Source: Acanthochlamys bracteata
Lineage: Eukaryota > Streptophyta > Magnoliopsida > Pandanales > Velloziaceae
NCBI GenBank assembly: GCA_019914995.1
Contig: CM034126.1
Location: forward strand, 8,189,001-8,253,000
Length of the DNA stretch: 64,000 bases
Direction of reading: 5' to 3'
This document shows positions 24,583 through 37,422 of this stretch, piece by piece (the first letter of the stretch is position 1; every line of letters starts with the position of its first letter). Both the position numbers and the translations under genes were made by a program. The notes under the pieces were generated by a model, which did no database searches, was not told where the DNA came from, and was given only the letters and a program-made list of their open reading frames with translations.

Positions 24583-27176
24583 TGTAATACCCAAAAGGAC
24601 TGCAGGGACACTAACTAGCCAAACTAAAATTCTGTGGGCCTAATCTAAAGAATTTTCCTTCCTCCATTTTTTAGAATTCTCCATATTTTCCCTATCTCTC
24701 CTTATTTTCCCCCATCCCGACCCCTTCTCTCTGTCTGTGCTTGTGTGGCTTCATTCCCATGCGCGATTCTCCTTGCCGGCGTGCGATCTTCAATTCCGGC
24801 GTCCTTCCTAGTTCTCCAGCATTTCTCTCTTCACTATTGCTGCTGCTGTCCCTGCCTGCGTCCGTCGATTGACACGATCATGCTAGAGCACGGGTGCTCG
24901 TCTGAAAATTCTAAATTCGTCGGAACTCTGCGCCGGAGATTATGCCTAAGTGAGCTGCGGAAAATTACTCCTAGACCTATCATTGCCTTTTCCTTGTTAC
25001 TTGAGCCGAGCTTGCATCTACGGCAAAAATGTGCGACGCCAAGCCGTAGCCGTCGAGGCTCAATTAGAGCTTCAGCAATCTTTCCACTAGGCTTGTAGCG
25101 GCTGCTACTTCTTACTATATGAAATCTCCTTCTAGCCGGAAACCTCAATTTCATCGGTAATTCGACAAGCAAACAGATTCCACGTTACTGGTGAGTTTAA
25201 ATGCCTGTGTCGAATCTTTTAAAACTCGTCGTTGAACTATCTATTAATCCAATTAATTATAGGCGTCTTCTTATGATCGGGAATCGTTGTAGTTCATCGC
25301 CTCCAGGAGCTGACAAGGAATCTGTCATTCCTTATTTAGGTAAGCTTTTGAATTAAGCTAGTCGAATGTTAATTTAGTATTAGGTAATGTTGAATAATGA
25401 TTAAAGATTAAGTAGTAAAAGAAGGAAGTCATAGAACCCTAAACTGATGTATTTTAGTAGCTATTGGGTGAAGTATGGATTTAATTCTAAGTTTTATTTG
25501 TGAATTGGTTTTCGTTTATTTAGAAGAGCTAATCTTAATCATGCATATATATTAGGATATGAAAGCAGAGCTCAGGCGACTAGGAGTTAGCATGTGGATT
25601 GGAGTGTTATGCATGCATTGAAGGTGAGATTTACAATGCCACTTTTCTTTTTAAATTAACGTTGGAGTTTTGTCACACATAACATCTACTTTGACCCTCC
25701 TGTATGCCTTGCCATTTCGTTGTTCGCATGTATGATTTATCTCTTATGATGCATAGTTGTATGTAATGTATGTTTTTTGATATGATAAATATTTATGATA
25801 ACATCAATAGTAATTTGATTATAATAATATAGTTGAGTATGTGTAATGTGAGCATTATTGGAAGTTTGAAAGATGAATACTTTATATGTAATATAAGAAT
25901 GATTTTGATAAGTTTCTATTATGTTTTAGTCTAATTAATCAATTGATTTATGATGGAATTTATGAGTTTTATATACGCGATTTAGGAATGATTTAATATG
26001 ATATTATTATGCTTTCATTTGCTAAGTTAAATGAATTATGCTTGATAACTTTTTATGAGTTTTAACTAAACTTATTTATTTATATATTTATGAATTTTGA
26101 AATGTTTAGATGCTCGCGTTGCATTGAGGCAGGTGACAGTCAGGAACTGAGCTTAGAATTTCGTCTTTTTTCTCTCCTCTCTTTTGTCTGTATTTTAGAT
26201 GAGTCCATACGCATAGGGCCGATAATATCACGGTACTCGAGTTGGATTATATGGATTTGTGGACGAGTTAAAAATTGACTTATTTAATTGGCTTTTAATA
26301 TGAAATTCAAAATTATTCATTAAAGTATTTATAATTTTTTTATTTATATATTTAGTTATTATTTAAATATATTTTATTCTAACTACTTATGTTTAATTTA
26401 AGTTCATTTAATAATTCTTTTATTAAATTGCAATGTTTATGTATATACTTATATAATCTAAAATACTTATATTAAACGAGAAGCAAATTCTTTTGGTTTT
26501 ATTGCATGGTTATTTGTTTGATGTATATGCATTGCATATAGTGGAATTCTCTTTGCTAAGGACTGAGTCGGTATGTGACGAATCATGACTTAGTAGGAAT
26601 AATCTTGATCCAACCGTTGTATTTTGGTACATGTAGAAAGATAGAAAACAAATATTAGGTAATATATTAGGAATCTTAAATGATGCATTTGCTATTTCAC
26701 CTCACTGAAACTGGGCTCATTTTTTCTTTTCTTTGACTTCTCCCAGATATGTTAAGGGCGAGTTGTGAAGCTTTAACGTGTCGCCAGCAAATCAGCGAGT
26801 TGAGGGTAGTGTGCATGTTTTTTTCTTTCATACTGTCGGCTTTGTAACTTCGAGCGATTTGTTTATGTAATAAATTGTATAATTGAGAGTTATGGTTTGG
26901 TGATTTATGTGTTTGGCTTTGAGTCCACTAGTGTTATATTTGTCTATTTGAAGGTGAATGTCTATCATTATTTTGGGTGATATAATGGTAATCAATTACA
27001 GTTATTATGTAATTGTTTAGGTTTTCCCCTCGAGTTTATAGAAGAGGTTTTGTCTAAAATTCGGCACGTGTTTAATGTATATGTGGTGTTTCAATTAAGG
27101 GGATGGGCCGAGTTCGGATATGCCTTGGACTTGATTTGGACCAATACTTGCCACGGCCCTAGAGAAGGGTGTGATA
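24583..27176 (+). repeat. Ty3/gypsy-type solo LTR (Del/Tekay-like), old
   Basis: The segment starts TGTAATACCC, the start seen in Del/Tekay-like gypsy LTRs, and ends near GTGTGATA. It aligns in patches with the inverted copy at 59523-61060. Shared landmarks are CTTTGCTAAGGACTGAGTCGG, TGAAACTGGGC and GATTTGGACCAATAC near the end. No internal gag or pol adjoins it, so it is best read as a solo LTR. Flanking pentamers (GGAGG and GAAAG) do not clearly match, in line with considerable age. Short ORFs inside are not genes. Confidence 0.6.
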
Positions 27177-27784
27177 GAAAGGCTGTGAAATACATTTCTG
27201 TGCATATCAATCTGCCACCTATAGCCTCAAGTGATTAAACAGTGGTGGAACCAAATTGACAACTGACCATGCAAGGCCAGCATATCGGAGAAATCATATA
27301 CCGATATCAACATCATAAGAATTTTGGGGCACGAAAGAAACTATTCTTTGCAGATAACCCACTGACTTGCTATCGGGCTTGATCTTATTACCGTAGATAA
27401 CTTGGAATGACGGAATGTAGCACGAGGACCTAATAGGGATTCCAAAAGTATTGCAGACAATAGGAAGAAGCCACTTTGCTAATGCCTTGCTGCAGAATTT
27501 CACGATGAGAATGGTCGGAATGCCAATCGGCAACCTCCCCAAGAAAACTGGTAATGGCAGTGGTCGGCTAAGTAAACGTGGAACACTTTCACTATAGAAT
27601 TACTGATATGTCTGCTGAACATCGCTGACCTAGACATCAGACTAAATCTTCAATACTATTGTACATGCCAAAACTCCACTTTAAAAAATATTCAAACAAA
27701 CTAGATATGTCATGTAACTAACTTTGAAACAAGTAAATGAATCAATAAGCAAATAAACAAACCCAAAGGCTGAATTGTATTTTA
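27177..27784. other. spacer with an unassigned minus-strand ORF
   Basis: An 82-codon frame on the minus strand (27542-27294) is open and contains several aliphatic stretches, but I recognise no family and no adjoining exons. Nothing else in this span can be called. Confidence 0.3.
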
Positions 27785-27792
27785 ACTAGAAC

Positions 27793-28647
27793 TAGAGGTG
27801 GCAATATGGGTTGGTGGGTTGGTTTCAGGTCGATGCATTTAATAACCGGGTCAAATTCGTTCAATTCTATTCCAACCCATGAATTTATACGGGTCAAAAT
27901 TGTCAACCCTAACCCAACCTACTAATAATCGGGTCAAATTCGGATCGACCCATTTAATAATTAAAATTATTAATTCTTAATTCTATATTTTTAAGCTTCA
28001 GCGAAATTATAAAATCAGCTCGAATAAAAGTGCACGATATTTTTACTAACGAGATATAATTATGTCCGACAAAATATGCATTTCTTAATATCTTCATCGG
28101 CTCTTAAAATATTCAAAAAAATTTTTATTTTTATTTTTTGAAAATATATGATAACATTTGAAATTTATGATTATAAATACATATTAATAATGTCGATAAA
28201 AATTTTGATAAATATATCTATCTAACAAAATTTTCATAAAAATCTTTATATGAAATCTAAATTCATCATTAAAAAATACCTACATAGTAATACTTTCGAT
28301 AATATTATAATTTTTATCTTACACTATTTTACTAAGGTATAAAAATAAAAAATTAATTATAAATATAATATAATTTAATAGTTTGTAAATAACTATTATC
28401 GATTATTTTTATTGCCAATATTTTATTATACGGTAAGAAAAAATCAAGAATTGTTCCTTCAGAAATTTACATTTCGGGTTGGTGGGTTAAGTTCGGGTCA
28501 ACCCGGGTCGATCTATTTAATAACCGAGTCAAATTCGTTCAACCCTAACCCAATCCATATATTTATACGGGTCAAATTTTCCAATCCTAACTCTGATTAA
28601 ACAGGTCGGTTTCGGGTTGAATTTTCGGGTCGGGTTATATACCCCTA
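27793..28647. mobile_element. hAT non-autonomous element with perfect 8-bp target duplication
   Basis: The element is bounded by ACTAGAAC on both sides (27785-27792 and 28648-28655), an exact 8-bp duplication. Its ends are TAGAGGTGGCAATATGGG and, in reverse complement, TAGGGGTATATAACCCG, the TAGRGGT form of plant hAT elements. Subterminal regions on both sides repeat CGGGTCAAATTCG and AACCCTAACCCAA-type motifs in opposite orientations, while the middle is AT-rich. It is 855 bp long and has no transposase. It sits in intergenic DNA. Confidence 0.85.
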
Positions 28648-28655
28648 ACTAGAAC

Positions 28656-30589
28656 CTTGTAAAAATAAAGTTTCCCATCATAATTTTTATATCATCTACA
28701 ATCTTGTCTTAATAAAGAGTCAAGTAATAGAACTCCAAACAACAAATAAAGTGTTAAGCCTAACTACAATATGTAGGCATCATAATTGTATTCATTGATG
28801 AACGGGGTTATTCGCACAGCCTACTTAATCCATCAGGACAACTTGGTTGTGTTATATCCACAACTGTTACTGCTAATATTGATAAAGAATAAGAAGAACT
28901 TTTCAAAACCAATTTTAAATGCTGAATGAATACTAGCTATTACGGCAGGCTAATGATGTACATGGTATTGAAATGCTGAATTAAATCATAACTAAATTAA
29001 TTATTTGTCAATGGGATTCCTTGCACTTACAATTCCAAAAGCAACACCATTGAAAGCAGTGTGATATTTGAAGCTTGGAGTTGGATAAGCAAAGCACAAC
29101 AACAACAAACCACAACAACAATGAGAAGCTACCCCGTAAGGACGTAAGTGGAGATGAAGTTCTGAAGCAAAAAGTGTCAAGTTGGGTTAAAATCCGGTGC
29201 ATTCAAAAGAAAATCTTGGGAGAATTACAGTAAAAAGGTCACATGCCATTCTCGCCAGAGACAACAAACTGATCAATGTAACTATGTACGGTTAGCCAAA
29301 ATCCTAGGATGACAACCCAAACAAGATTCCAGCTACAACATCAATCGTGCTATGCATTCCCAAGTAGATTCTCTCTAAGACAAAAAGATAAACTAAGGTA
29401 AAACTTAATTATGATCCCAAAACAATGTCGTTAGTTAAAAAAAAGTCATGCTAAGACCAAAAGCAAAACTCCCAGGCATAAACATCTCTTGTTTACCAGA
29501 TCATAGAAGAAGTAATGCTCTAGTTAGGAGTTTGAAGTCTAGTAGTCTACCTATGCCAATTGAAGCAACAAGCAGGATAACTAGATGTAAGCATGAAAAA
29601 CTTCTTTTACATCCCTCTCAACTCTAGAATTAAGAAAAATAATGCAATAGATGCCTGAATAAATGAAAATAGAAATCACATATTAATGTTACGAGCTAAA
29701 TTCAGGGTCTTGAGAAGGAAAAACATATTCAAATGACAAGATACAACTTGATCTCTAACTTAGAAAATCTTGATTGCAAAGTTGAATGTGTGTGGTCCTA
29801 CGACCGATATATAGGGTAAGGAAACCAGGAGATACCTAGAGAGGCAAATTGTGTTAAGAGCATGCGAAGAAGGCAACCGTACTTCATTGCATTTTCCTTC
29901 TCATCTTTAGTAGCAGTCACTCTCCTTATTGGAGGGGAGCTTGGTCTGGGTGCTGATACTACACCCTACACCAAAAGGCAAGAGTACATTTCAAAGATAT
30001 ACACTAAAGAAATGTCTCAAATAATTAAAGCCTAACAGAAAAATTTATCATTTTTCTCATTAGTCTTATCCAACCCAGTTTAGAAAACCAGAATCACAAC
30101 ATATATATACAGATGGTATTCTGTTTCTTAAAAGATACAACTTAAAAAGAAGATGTGAACCATGATATGAACTTAATAAAAAGATATGTACCATGATACA
30201 AGGAATAAATACATCAGGGTAGCAATCTTGATGAATAATAGTTTGGTTTTCTAAATTTATCCTAATTGCACATACGTGTAAAAAGATACAACTTGATAAA
30301 TTCTTTCTTTTCTTTCCAAGAATAGAAAAGTCCAGTTTGAATTTTATGGTATAACTCTTTTTCTCTTCCTGAAACTTCCAATAATGTCTCACTTCAATCC
30401 AGCTTCTTTCAGATAGCTGCTTCCATGCTGAAACTTTCATTTATTCTACAGGAGATCATAGAACATTTGAGGTCTCTTGTAGGTTTTCATCATAAGAGCT
30501 TGAAAAGGAAAAACGAAGGAAGTCGGCATGCTATATTTGCTGAGATGAAGAAAATCAGAATCCGGAAAAGTCTTTTAATGATATTTGCG
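28656..30589. other. spacer, no gene seen
   Basis: No frame on either strand resembles a known protein, and the longest (30066-30440, minus, 124 codons) lacks coding character. I see no RNA gene or paired repeat ends. Exons of the amidase-like relic that follows could be hidden here only if they are very decayed. Confidence 0.4.
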
Positions 30590-30725
30590 GTATTTGTTTG
30601 AGCTTAAATGTTGATGAACTGCTTCACAACTGCATAGCACAATCTAAGTGGAGCAAGGTTGCTTCTGATCATCGTTTGCCTATAAATTGAAGGCCAATCG
30701 GCAGATCTTCCTTATCATATCCAAC
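30590..30725 (-). pseudogene. amidase-signature (FAAH-like) last-exon relic
   Basis: On the minus strand an acceptor TGCAG at 30730-30726 is followed by a frame reading VGYDKEDLPIGLQFIGKR, then SEATLLHLDCAMQ. This matches the C-terminal part of plant fatty-acid amide hydrolase/amidase-signature enzymes, where GLPIGLQ(F/L)IGRPWSEATLL is typical. A TGA stands where the conserved tryptophan of the RPWSEA motif belongs, and a second in-frame stop follows the AMQ segment. No other exon of the enzyme, including the Ser-Ser-Lys catalytic region, was found nearby. It is a gene fragment with no expected activity. Confidence 0.55.
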
Positions 30726-30730
30726 CTGCA

Positions 30731-32689
30731 TTCAAAACAAAAAACGAAGTTTCCATTTCATTTTTTTCTGTTCCAATAATTTTTCTGCGTTCCTAAATAA
30801 TTTCTAATAAAAAAAAGTACATTTACTATTACTGCATGCAATTCAAGAAAGTTTCATGCTATTGAGAACCTTACCAGAGCAGCTGGAATGAAATAAAGTT
30901 TTACACTTCTTGATATTTTACTTAGTTGATGATTGCATAGAAATGAAAACTGTTACTTGTGTTTTGATAGGTACCTCCATTAGTGGAGTTCTCCGCTGCT
31001 CAAGGCATCGCTCTGTAATGTTTTGATAGGTACCTCCACATACAACAACACCCAGCCAATGAAACCATTGGAAGACAATTAGGTAATTTACTAGTTCCTT
31101 GCAAAGTACAGCAAATAACTAAAAACACAATACACCATCTTTGTATATATATTCTAAACTCGAGACACTCAACTCACTTATGCATATTAGCATGCACATA
31201 CTCACACAACACAACTATGCACTTACATGTGTACACAACATGTATATCTCTATAGACATGTGAAAAAGAGCAGAGTTAAGCATCAAAAATAGACTTTTTA
31301 ATGCATTCTGTGAAGCTAAAGACACGCGCCAAAGCATCCTAGAATACTTCCAGAGAATCTATGCCAACTTCCAAGCTCAATCACAGTCAACGAAATCATG
31401 TCAATATCTATTAAAATAAAATAAATTCTGGTTCACAATTGGGATCTAAGAAGAGCTGATTTAACAAGAGAGACATATCTAATTCAAATAGGAATAAACT
31501 AAGAAGCTTGAATTGTGCAATTACAAAAGTAATACATGAATTAGCCAAAATCATAATCCAATTGCGTTCAATCCGACATAATTCCTATTGTAACATAAAC
31601 AAAACATCAAGCATGACATACTATTTTAGCAAATGTTGCCTGGTTCAAAGCATAGACTTATTGGATTAAAAAAACCTAAAATTTTTGAGCTTCTTCCATG
31701 TCCTTTTCCAAAAGCAACATTCATAAAAATGATCTCATACTAATCAAAGACTCAAATATACATTACCAACCTAGCATTCTATCAACTGACCATGATTTAT
31801 TTAAAAGTGAAGCTCAAAGAGGGAAGAATCAAACCTCAATTAGAACATCAATGAAGAGAAGCTGTAGCTTGCCATCAATCTCTGTAAAAAAGTATCGATC
31901 CTTTTGCTAAATCCCTAATCAAGTAAAATAATTCTTCAACAACACTGACTCTATCAAGATGCAGCTTAGCTTCACGAACGAGACCGATTCAAGATCGACG
32001 ACGGCAGCTCAGAACGAGGAGTGAAAGAAGAAAAAGAAAATAATGTGGTAAATACAACAAAACTTAATGGGTAATATAGAAATTCACTAACACTAACTTA
32101 CACTGAAATTTTCTTTACCTGCTTACAGCCCAATTAGTGTGTAACGAATTACTCCCCAATATAGATTAATGGGAGAAGTTTTACTCTCCATTAATTTTAT
32201 GAATTCATTGCCAAACAAAAGCAACTGAGTAATTAGTTTGCTTACTTCCAATTACTTCCAATCCAAATACGGTGTTATAGTTAGCAAGCATTCTCATTTA
32301 AATCAAACAAATACACAACACAATTATTTGGAATTAAACTTAGAGATATTTTTATTCAAAAAAGTATTCAATAACATCCAAATTTTTTAAAAAATAAGAT
32401 GAATGATATGTTATAACAAATTATATGTATATTATTTTTAAAACTTAAAAAATAATATAGAAGACTTCTCTAGTACACGTCGACTTGATCCAATTCTAGT
32501 AGCAACTGTATAGTATCTAGAACAAGATGCTACTGAAAAAAGCATAGGAGAAGAAGCACCATTTCCAATAGAGGCAATTTACTACGGAGCTACTTCCCCT
32601 TAGCTATAACCGGAGCCCACGAACATCACTAACGTGCCGGTCCAGCACTTCTTGTGGGCCTTAGCATGCCTTTTCATTTCTGATTTTGT
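30731..32689. other. spacer with a short direct repeat; no gene seen
   Basis: TGTTTTGATAGGTACCTCCA occurs twice, at 30960-30979 and 31019-31038, giving a 59-bp period. Around 31960-32030 the minus strand has a leader-like sequence of higher GC content, but no coding exon follows it. The segment near 32100-32290 resembles a decayed MITE, but its ends are uncertain. Confidence 0.4.
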
Positions 32690-34839
32690 TGGTTAAAAGG
32701 AGGTATTCGAAATCCCAAATATTTTGATGATAACACATATTTGAAAATTATTTTTAGGCTTTAAGCATGTCTACGTTGAATTTTTTATTGAATAGCATAT
32801 AAAGCTGGACTGAACATAATACAAAAATTAGGTAAATTTGAAACTTTATTGATATGCCAATTTTAGATTTGTATATCTTTTTACTCACAGTAGCAAACGG
32901 CGATTTTTTAATTACATTTGAAAGATGATTTGACACAGAGTAAGTGGAGACCAAGAGGTCGAAATTTCATCAAGTATCAAAGACAGTAAAATTTTGTGAA
33001 ATTCGCTGGTCACACTATTCAACATCACTATACCAACTAGGCAGCTACTCGACACATCGAACAGTAAATATTATATCTCTCAAGTGAGACATAATTTTGG
33101 AGATCTGACTTTTCCTATGAATACATCTTGAAGTTTCTACACTAAAAAATTCAACTCATTCGATGAAGAAACGAATCCTAAAAAAATCGGAGACGTTAAC
33201 TATTTTACACATGTCATATCTGGATGCATTCGAGTGAACTCAATTTAGACTGCAACGTGCAAATCTAATATCTCACAGCTCGAGCCATAGTTTGAAGATC
33301 TGATTTTTTTACTGTATGTTGACTTAAGGATATATTTACAGTCCAAATTTGAGGCAAAATAATCCTCTAACAAAGTTTAGAAAAAATTCTCAAAGTGAAT
33401 AGATAGAATTCATTTTAGACTGGACAGAACCATGCTAGATATGAGTGCGCCTGAGTTATTTTTTATTCTATATTCGTGCCAATTAGTTGCAGCTAATTTC
33501 AGCAGAGGCTGTATCAATCAAGAATATATTCAGAATATTGAGTTTGAGATTTTACGAAGAGAATATTGGAAGATATCAAAAAAATCTATAAAGATGAAAG
33601 AATCCTGTATACATACAATTCCTAGCGGATCTAATTCAAAACTCATATCTTCGTCATCCGTTTAAATTTCAATATAACCTTTCTATGCAGATTGGAGAGG
33701 ACATTCTGCAAATCAATGGTATGGAAAGAAAACATATTTGTTACTGCAAGAAATCTGCCACAAAATTTGGAAGAAATGACAGCAGAATCCCTAGTAAGCA
33801 CTAGAAATGTTGGATTGTTTTAAGACACCATATGACTTTCGATTCACTTTAGCTTTTGGAGACGTGTTCCTAAGACATAGCAGAAGAGATCCACGAAAGT
33901 AAGCAATGACCAACAAAGGAAATAAATGAAAGGAAATTTCAAAGGAGAAGTAACAATCGAGAGATCACATCTACCAGTCGTTTTGCTTTGATCTTGGCCA
34001 TACATCTTTTTTTTTAGTAATTGGAAGATTCACCCGTTGTAGCAAATTTGATATTGGGATAGAGGAGAAGATACCTCTTCATAGCTGTAGCATTAAGAAC
34101 ACTAAGAACAATAACGTACACATTTTTAATACACCAAATCGAGCCATCACCTTGCTGCCCGTCCATTCAAAAAAAACATCTTCAAACTGAGCACTTACTT
34201 TGAGCTTTAGTTCTTCTTGTTTTTCTTTTGTGGAAATCCCTTGAGCTTTGTTGTTGTTGTTAGACATCATTATTAGAGAAATCTCTTGTGCTAGAACCCG
34301 TAATCTTTGTAACCTTGAGACAAGTTGTTGGAGAATTTACAAGTTCTAAGTTTGCTGGCGTAGGTGTATTTTAGCAGATTTGTGCTAAATCTTTGCGAAG
34401 GCGTGCACAGTTGTAGCCGAAGAGACTTTGCGAAGTCTAGAAGGCTTATTGTAGTTGTCATTGAGAGGAGACTCGATTAAGATAGAGGTATTTCGCGAAA
34501 CATCAAGTCTCGGTTGATTCTATATTAGCTCAACGTTAGTAGATTTCACTTGCATTGTCAAGTAACTTAGACGTAACTATGGTAGTGCCGAACCAGATGA
34601 AAATCCTCATTGTGCTGACTAATTTGCATGTCATACCTCTTATGATTATTTTATTTAATTTTTTTTTTTTTGCTAACACTTCGGTGCAGGATACAGTTAA
34701 TGTTCAATCACTCGTAAATAACATTCTGATCGACTTACAATTAACTGATCAGTGACTATTTTTCGGAGTAGTCGATTATTTGGTTGTTTTTTTGTTTGCC
34801 TTAACTCACTATTATCAGAATATTGAATAGTGAGTATTT
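32690..34839 (+). repeat. Ty1/copia-type LTR relic, first unit
   Basis: The sequence starts near TTTTGATGATAACACAT and matches, in reverse orientation, the block at 49920-51960 over its full length in patches. Landmarks are GGAGACGTGTTCC (33857), GAGAGATCACATCTACCAG, TTTGCTTTGATCTTGGCCA, and GTGCAGGATACAGTTAATG near the 3' part. The long length, the TGATGATAAC start and the layout fit LTRs of plant copia elements. The short open frames inside (for example 33432-33665) also occur in the inverted copy and are not genes. Confidence 0.5.
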
Positions 34840-35850
34840 GGAGACGTGTTCTTGAGACATATTAGAAGAGATATACAAATGTAAACAATAGTCGGCAAAT
34901 AAAATAAATCAAAGAGAATATTAAAGGAGAAGTAATAACTGAGAGATCACATCTATTAATCATTTTGCTTTGATCTTAGCCACACATCTTTTCTAGCCGT
35001 TGGAAGATTCACCCGTTACAGCAAATGTGATCTTAAGATAAAGTAGAAGACATCTCTTTATAGCTGCAGTATTGAGGATAGTAAGAATAATAACATATAC
35101 ATTTTTACTGCACCAAGCTGAGCCATCACATTACTACCCATTCAAGAAGAACATCTTTATGCTGAGCACATATTTTGAGTTTTAGTTCTTCTTGTTTTTC
35201 TTTTGTGAAATCCTTTAAGCTTTCTTGTTTTGTTAGACATCATTGTCGGGAAGATCTCTTGTGCTAGAACCCATGCTCTTTGTAATCTTGAGAGAGGTTG
35301 TTGGAGAACTTATGAGTTATCGGTTTGCTAGCCTAGGTGTGTGTTAGCGAGTTTGTACTAGACCTTTGCGAAGGTGTGCCTAGTTGTAACTGGAGTTACT
35401 TTGCGAAATTTAGAAGGCTTGTTGTAATTGTTGTTGCTAGAAGACTCGGTTTGAGATGGAAGTGTTTTGTGAAATATTAAATTTCGGTTAATTGTATGTT
35501 GGCTCAACGTTAGTGAATTTCGCTTGCGGTGTCAAATAACTTAGATGTAGCTACCGCGGTGCCGAACCTCATAAAAGTTCTTATTGTGCTGACTGATTTG
35601 CATATTTTAGCTCTTCTGTTTATTTTATTTAAACTTTATTGTGCTAACACTTTGGTGCAGGATACAATTAATGTTCAGTCATCGTAACTAACATTTCAAT
35701 CGATTGATACCTAAACTCTAACTGGTTAGTGACAGTTTTCAAAACAGTCGACTTTTTTTTGTTTGTTGCTTTAACTCACTATTTTTAGAACAGTGGACTT
35801 TTAGAGACGTGTTCTTGAGATATAGTAGAAGAGATGCATAAGTGTAAGCA
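34840..35850 (+). repeat. tandem second copy of the LTR 3' part
   Basis: From GGAGACGTG at 34840 the sequence repeats the preceding 33858-34839 segment with moderate divergence: the period is about 982 bp. A third start (AGAGACGTG) appears at about 35803 and is lost within some 50 bp. The arrangement suggests unequal exchange or slippage within an LTR, after which the copies diverged. Confidence 0.6.
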
Positions 35851-37419
35851 ACTACATTCGAGTGCAACCAGGGTAACATTTAGAATTATGCTCTTGGCGC
35901 CAACCATTTGGCGTTAAAAATCTTGGGTCATTATTCAAACTGTGATTCGGACGCAATTAGGTTACCTAGGCACTTGCCCGGCTAACCAGCCAAGAGTGGC
36001 ATTTTACCTTAACTAGAATCTAAGACTTTTAGTTAGTTTTAAGTTCTTTTCTTTTGTTTAGAAAATTGTAACTCAAGTAAAACTCTCTTTTTTTATGGCA
36101 AGATTACATTATAAATAGGTGGAAGTTCCTTATAGAAAGGTATGGAAGATCAGTAAAGTTATTTTACTTTCCTTCTAGATAGATCTAGTTAATAGTTTCT
36201 TTTAAAAGTTTTGGTTTTTGCATAATTCTAAATATGCCCGAAATTTGTAGTTAGAAACAGTATATAAAACAAGTGATTCTAAAAAGACGAACGGTTATGG
36301 AGTGCGTTTGAATCCCGTGGTGAAGGCATGCATCGTGCAAATAGAACTTTGATGGAAAGTTGCCTATTTCTATTTCTCTGTCTAAGGAGTGACTAGTACA
36401 GACCAGGGTGCTCTTTTTGGATTTATATTGTGTTTAGATTTTATTTGTTATAATGAGTGCCTTGTACAGACCTTGCTTCGTTTCTCCTAAATGAGTAGAT
36501 TTTATATTTATACCATGACCTGATAATACTTCATGATTTGTGTGGGGCATCGCTTTCCAAGGCCTCCTAAGCGTATTTCAAATATTTCTTTATTTTTTTA
36601 ATTGTTCATTTTAAGAATATTTTTCTACGTTAGTTAAAAATTTTATTTAAAATTTTAGAATATATATATTCTATTATTTTTTAAATTAAAAAATTAAGTT
36701 CATTTTCACAACAATCTTATTAAAAATTACTTTTTAAAAAAGTACTCTATTTTAGACAATCTCAAAGACTTTTTAAAATTTTGTTTTTGATTACGTGCTT
36801 CCGTCAAGTGAACTACGGTAGGGAGTTGATCACATATTAATTTAGTAGCATACAATAAAGCACCAATCTTTTGTTCTTCCTAAATAAGAAAAATATCCAA
36901 CTGTTTCTTGAGACTTTTGGGAGTGTTTATAAATTATTATTTTTTTGCAATAAAAAATATTTTAAAAATTTAAAAACAAGCTTTATTTTAATATTTTTTA
37001 AAATTAAAAAATTCAATAAAATATTATTAAAAATTTATTGAAAAGCTTAAAATGAGAAATTAGAATAAAAGTTAATGAAATGTACTACCAAATGATGCCT
37101 CAATTTAAAACTTTAGATTCTTGTATAGACAAAAGTTTATCATTTTATTATAAATAACCATATAAGAATACACCCTTATAACATTTCAAATATTATACAA
37201 GACAACACAAGTTGCAAGTGAGCATTTTGGTTGTCAAGTTTCTAAGAAGTGATAAAACAAAAGCAGCTCAATTATCGTTCGCATATGTTCTCTTATTTGT
37301 CAAAAAAATGAAAAATCTAATGAACATATTTATATGTTTAACTTTGAGATCATTAGATCAAAATTTTTGATTGAGTTGGTTAGTCGCTCTTCAATAAGCC
37401 TACCAAATTATGACTACTT
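35851..37419. other. spacer with probable LTR relics; no gene seen
   Basis: A TATAAATAGG motif near 36112 within a promoter-like stretch could belong to another decayed LTR, but its ends are not identifiable. The block at about 36915-37110 is nearly pure A/T with MITE-like edges. No coding sequence was found. Confidence 0.35.
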
Positions 37420-37422
37420 TTA

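Noticed and set aside
24745-25172. ORFs of 117 and 112 codons on opposite strands
   Set aside because: They lie inside the gypsy-type solo LTR, whose transcript-leader part is GC-rich and open by chance.
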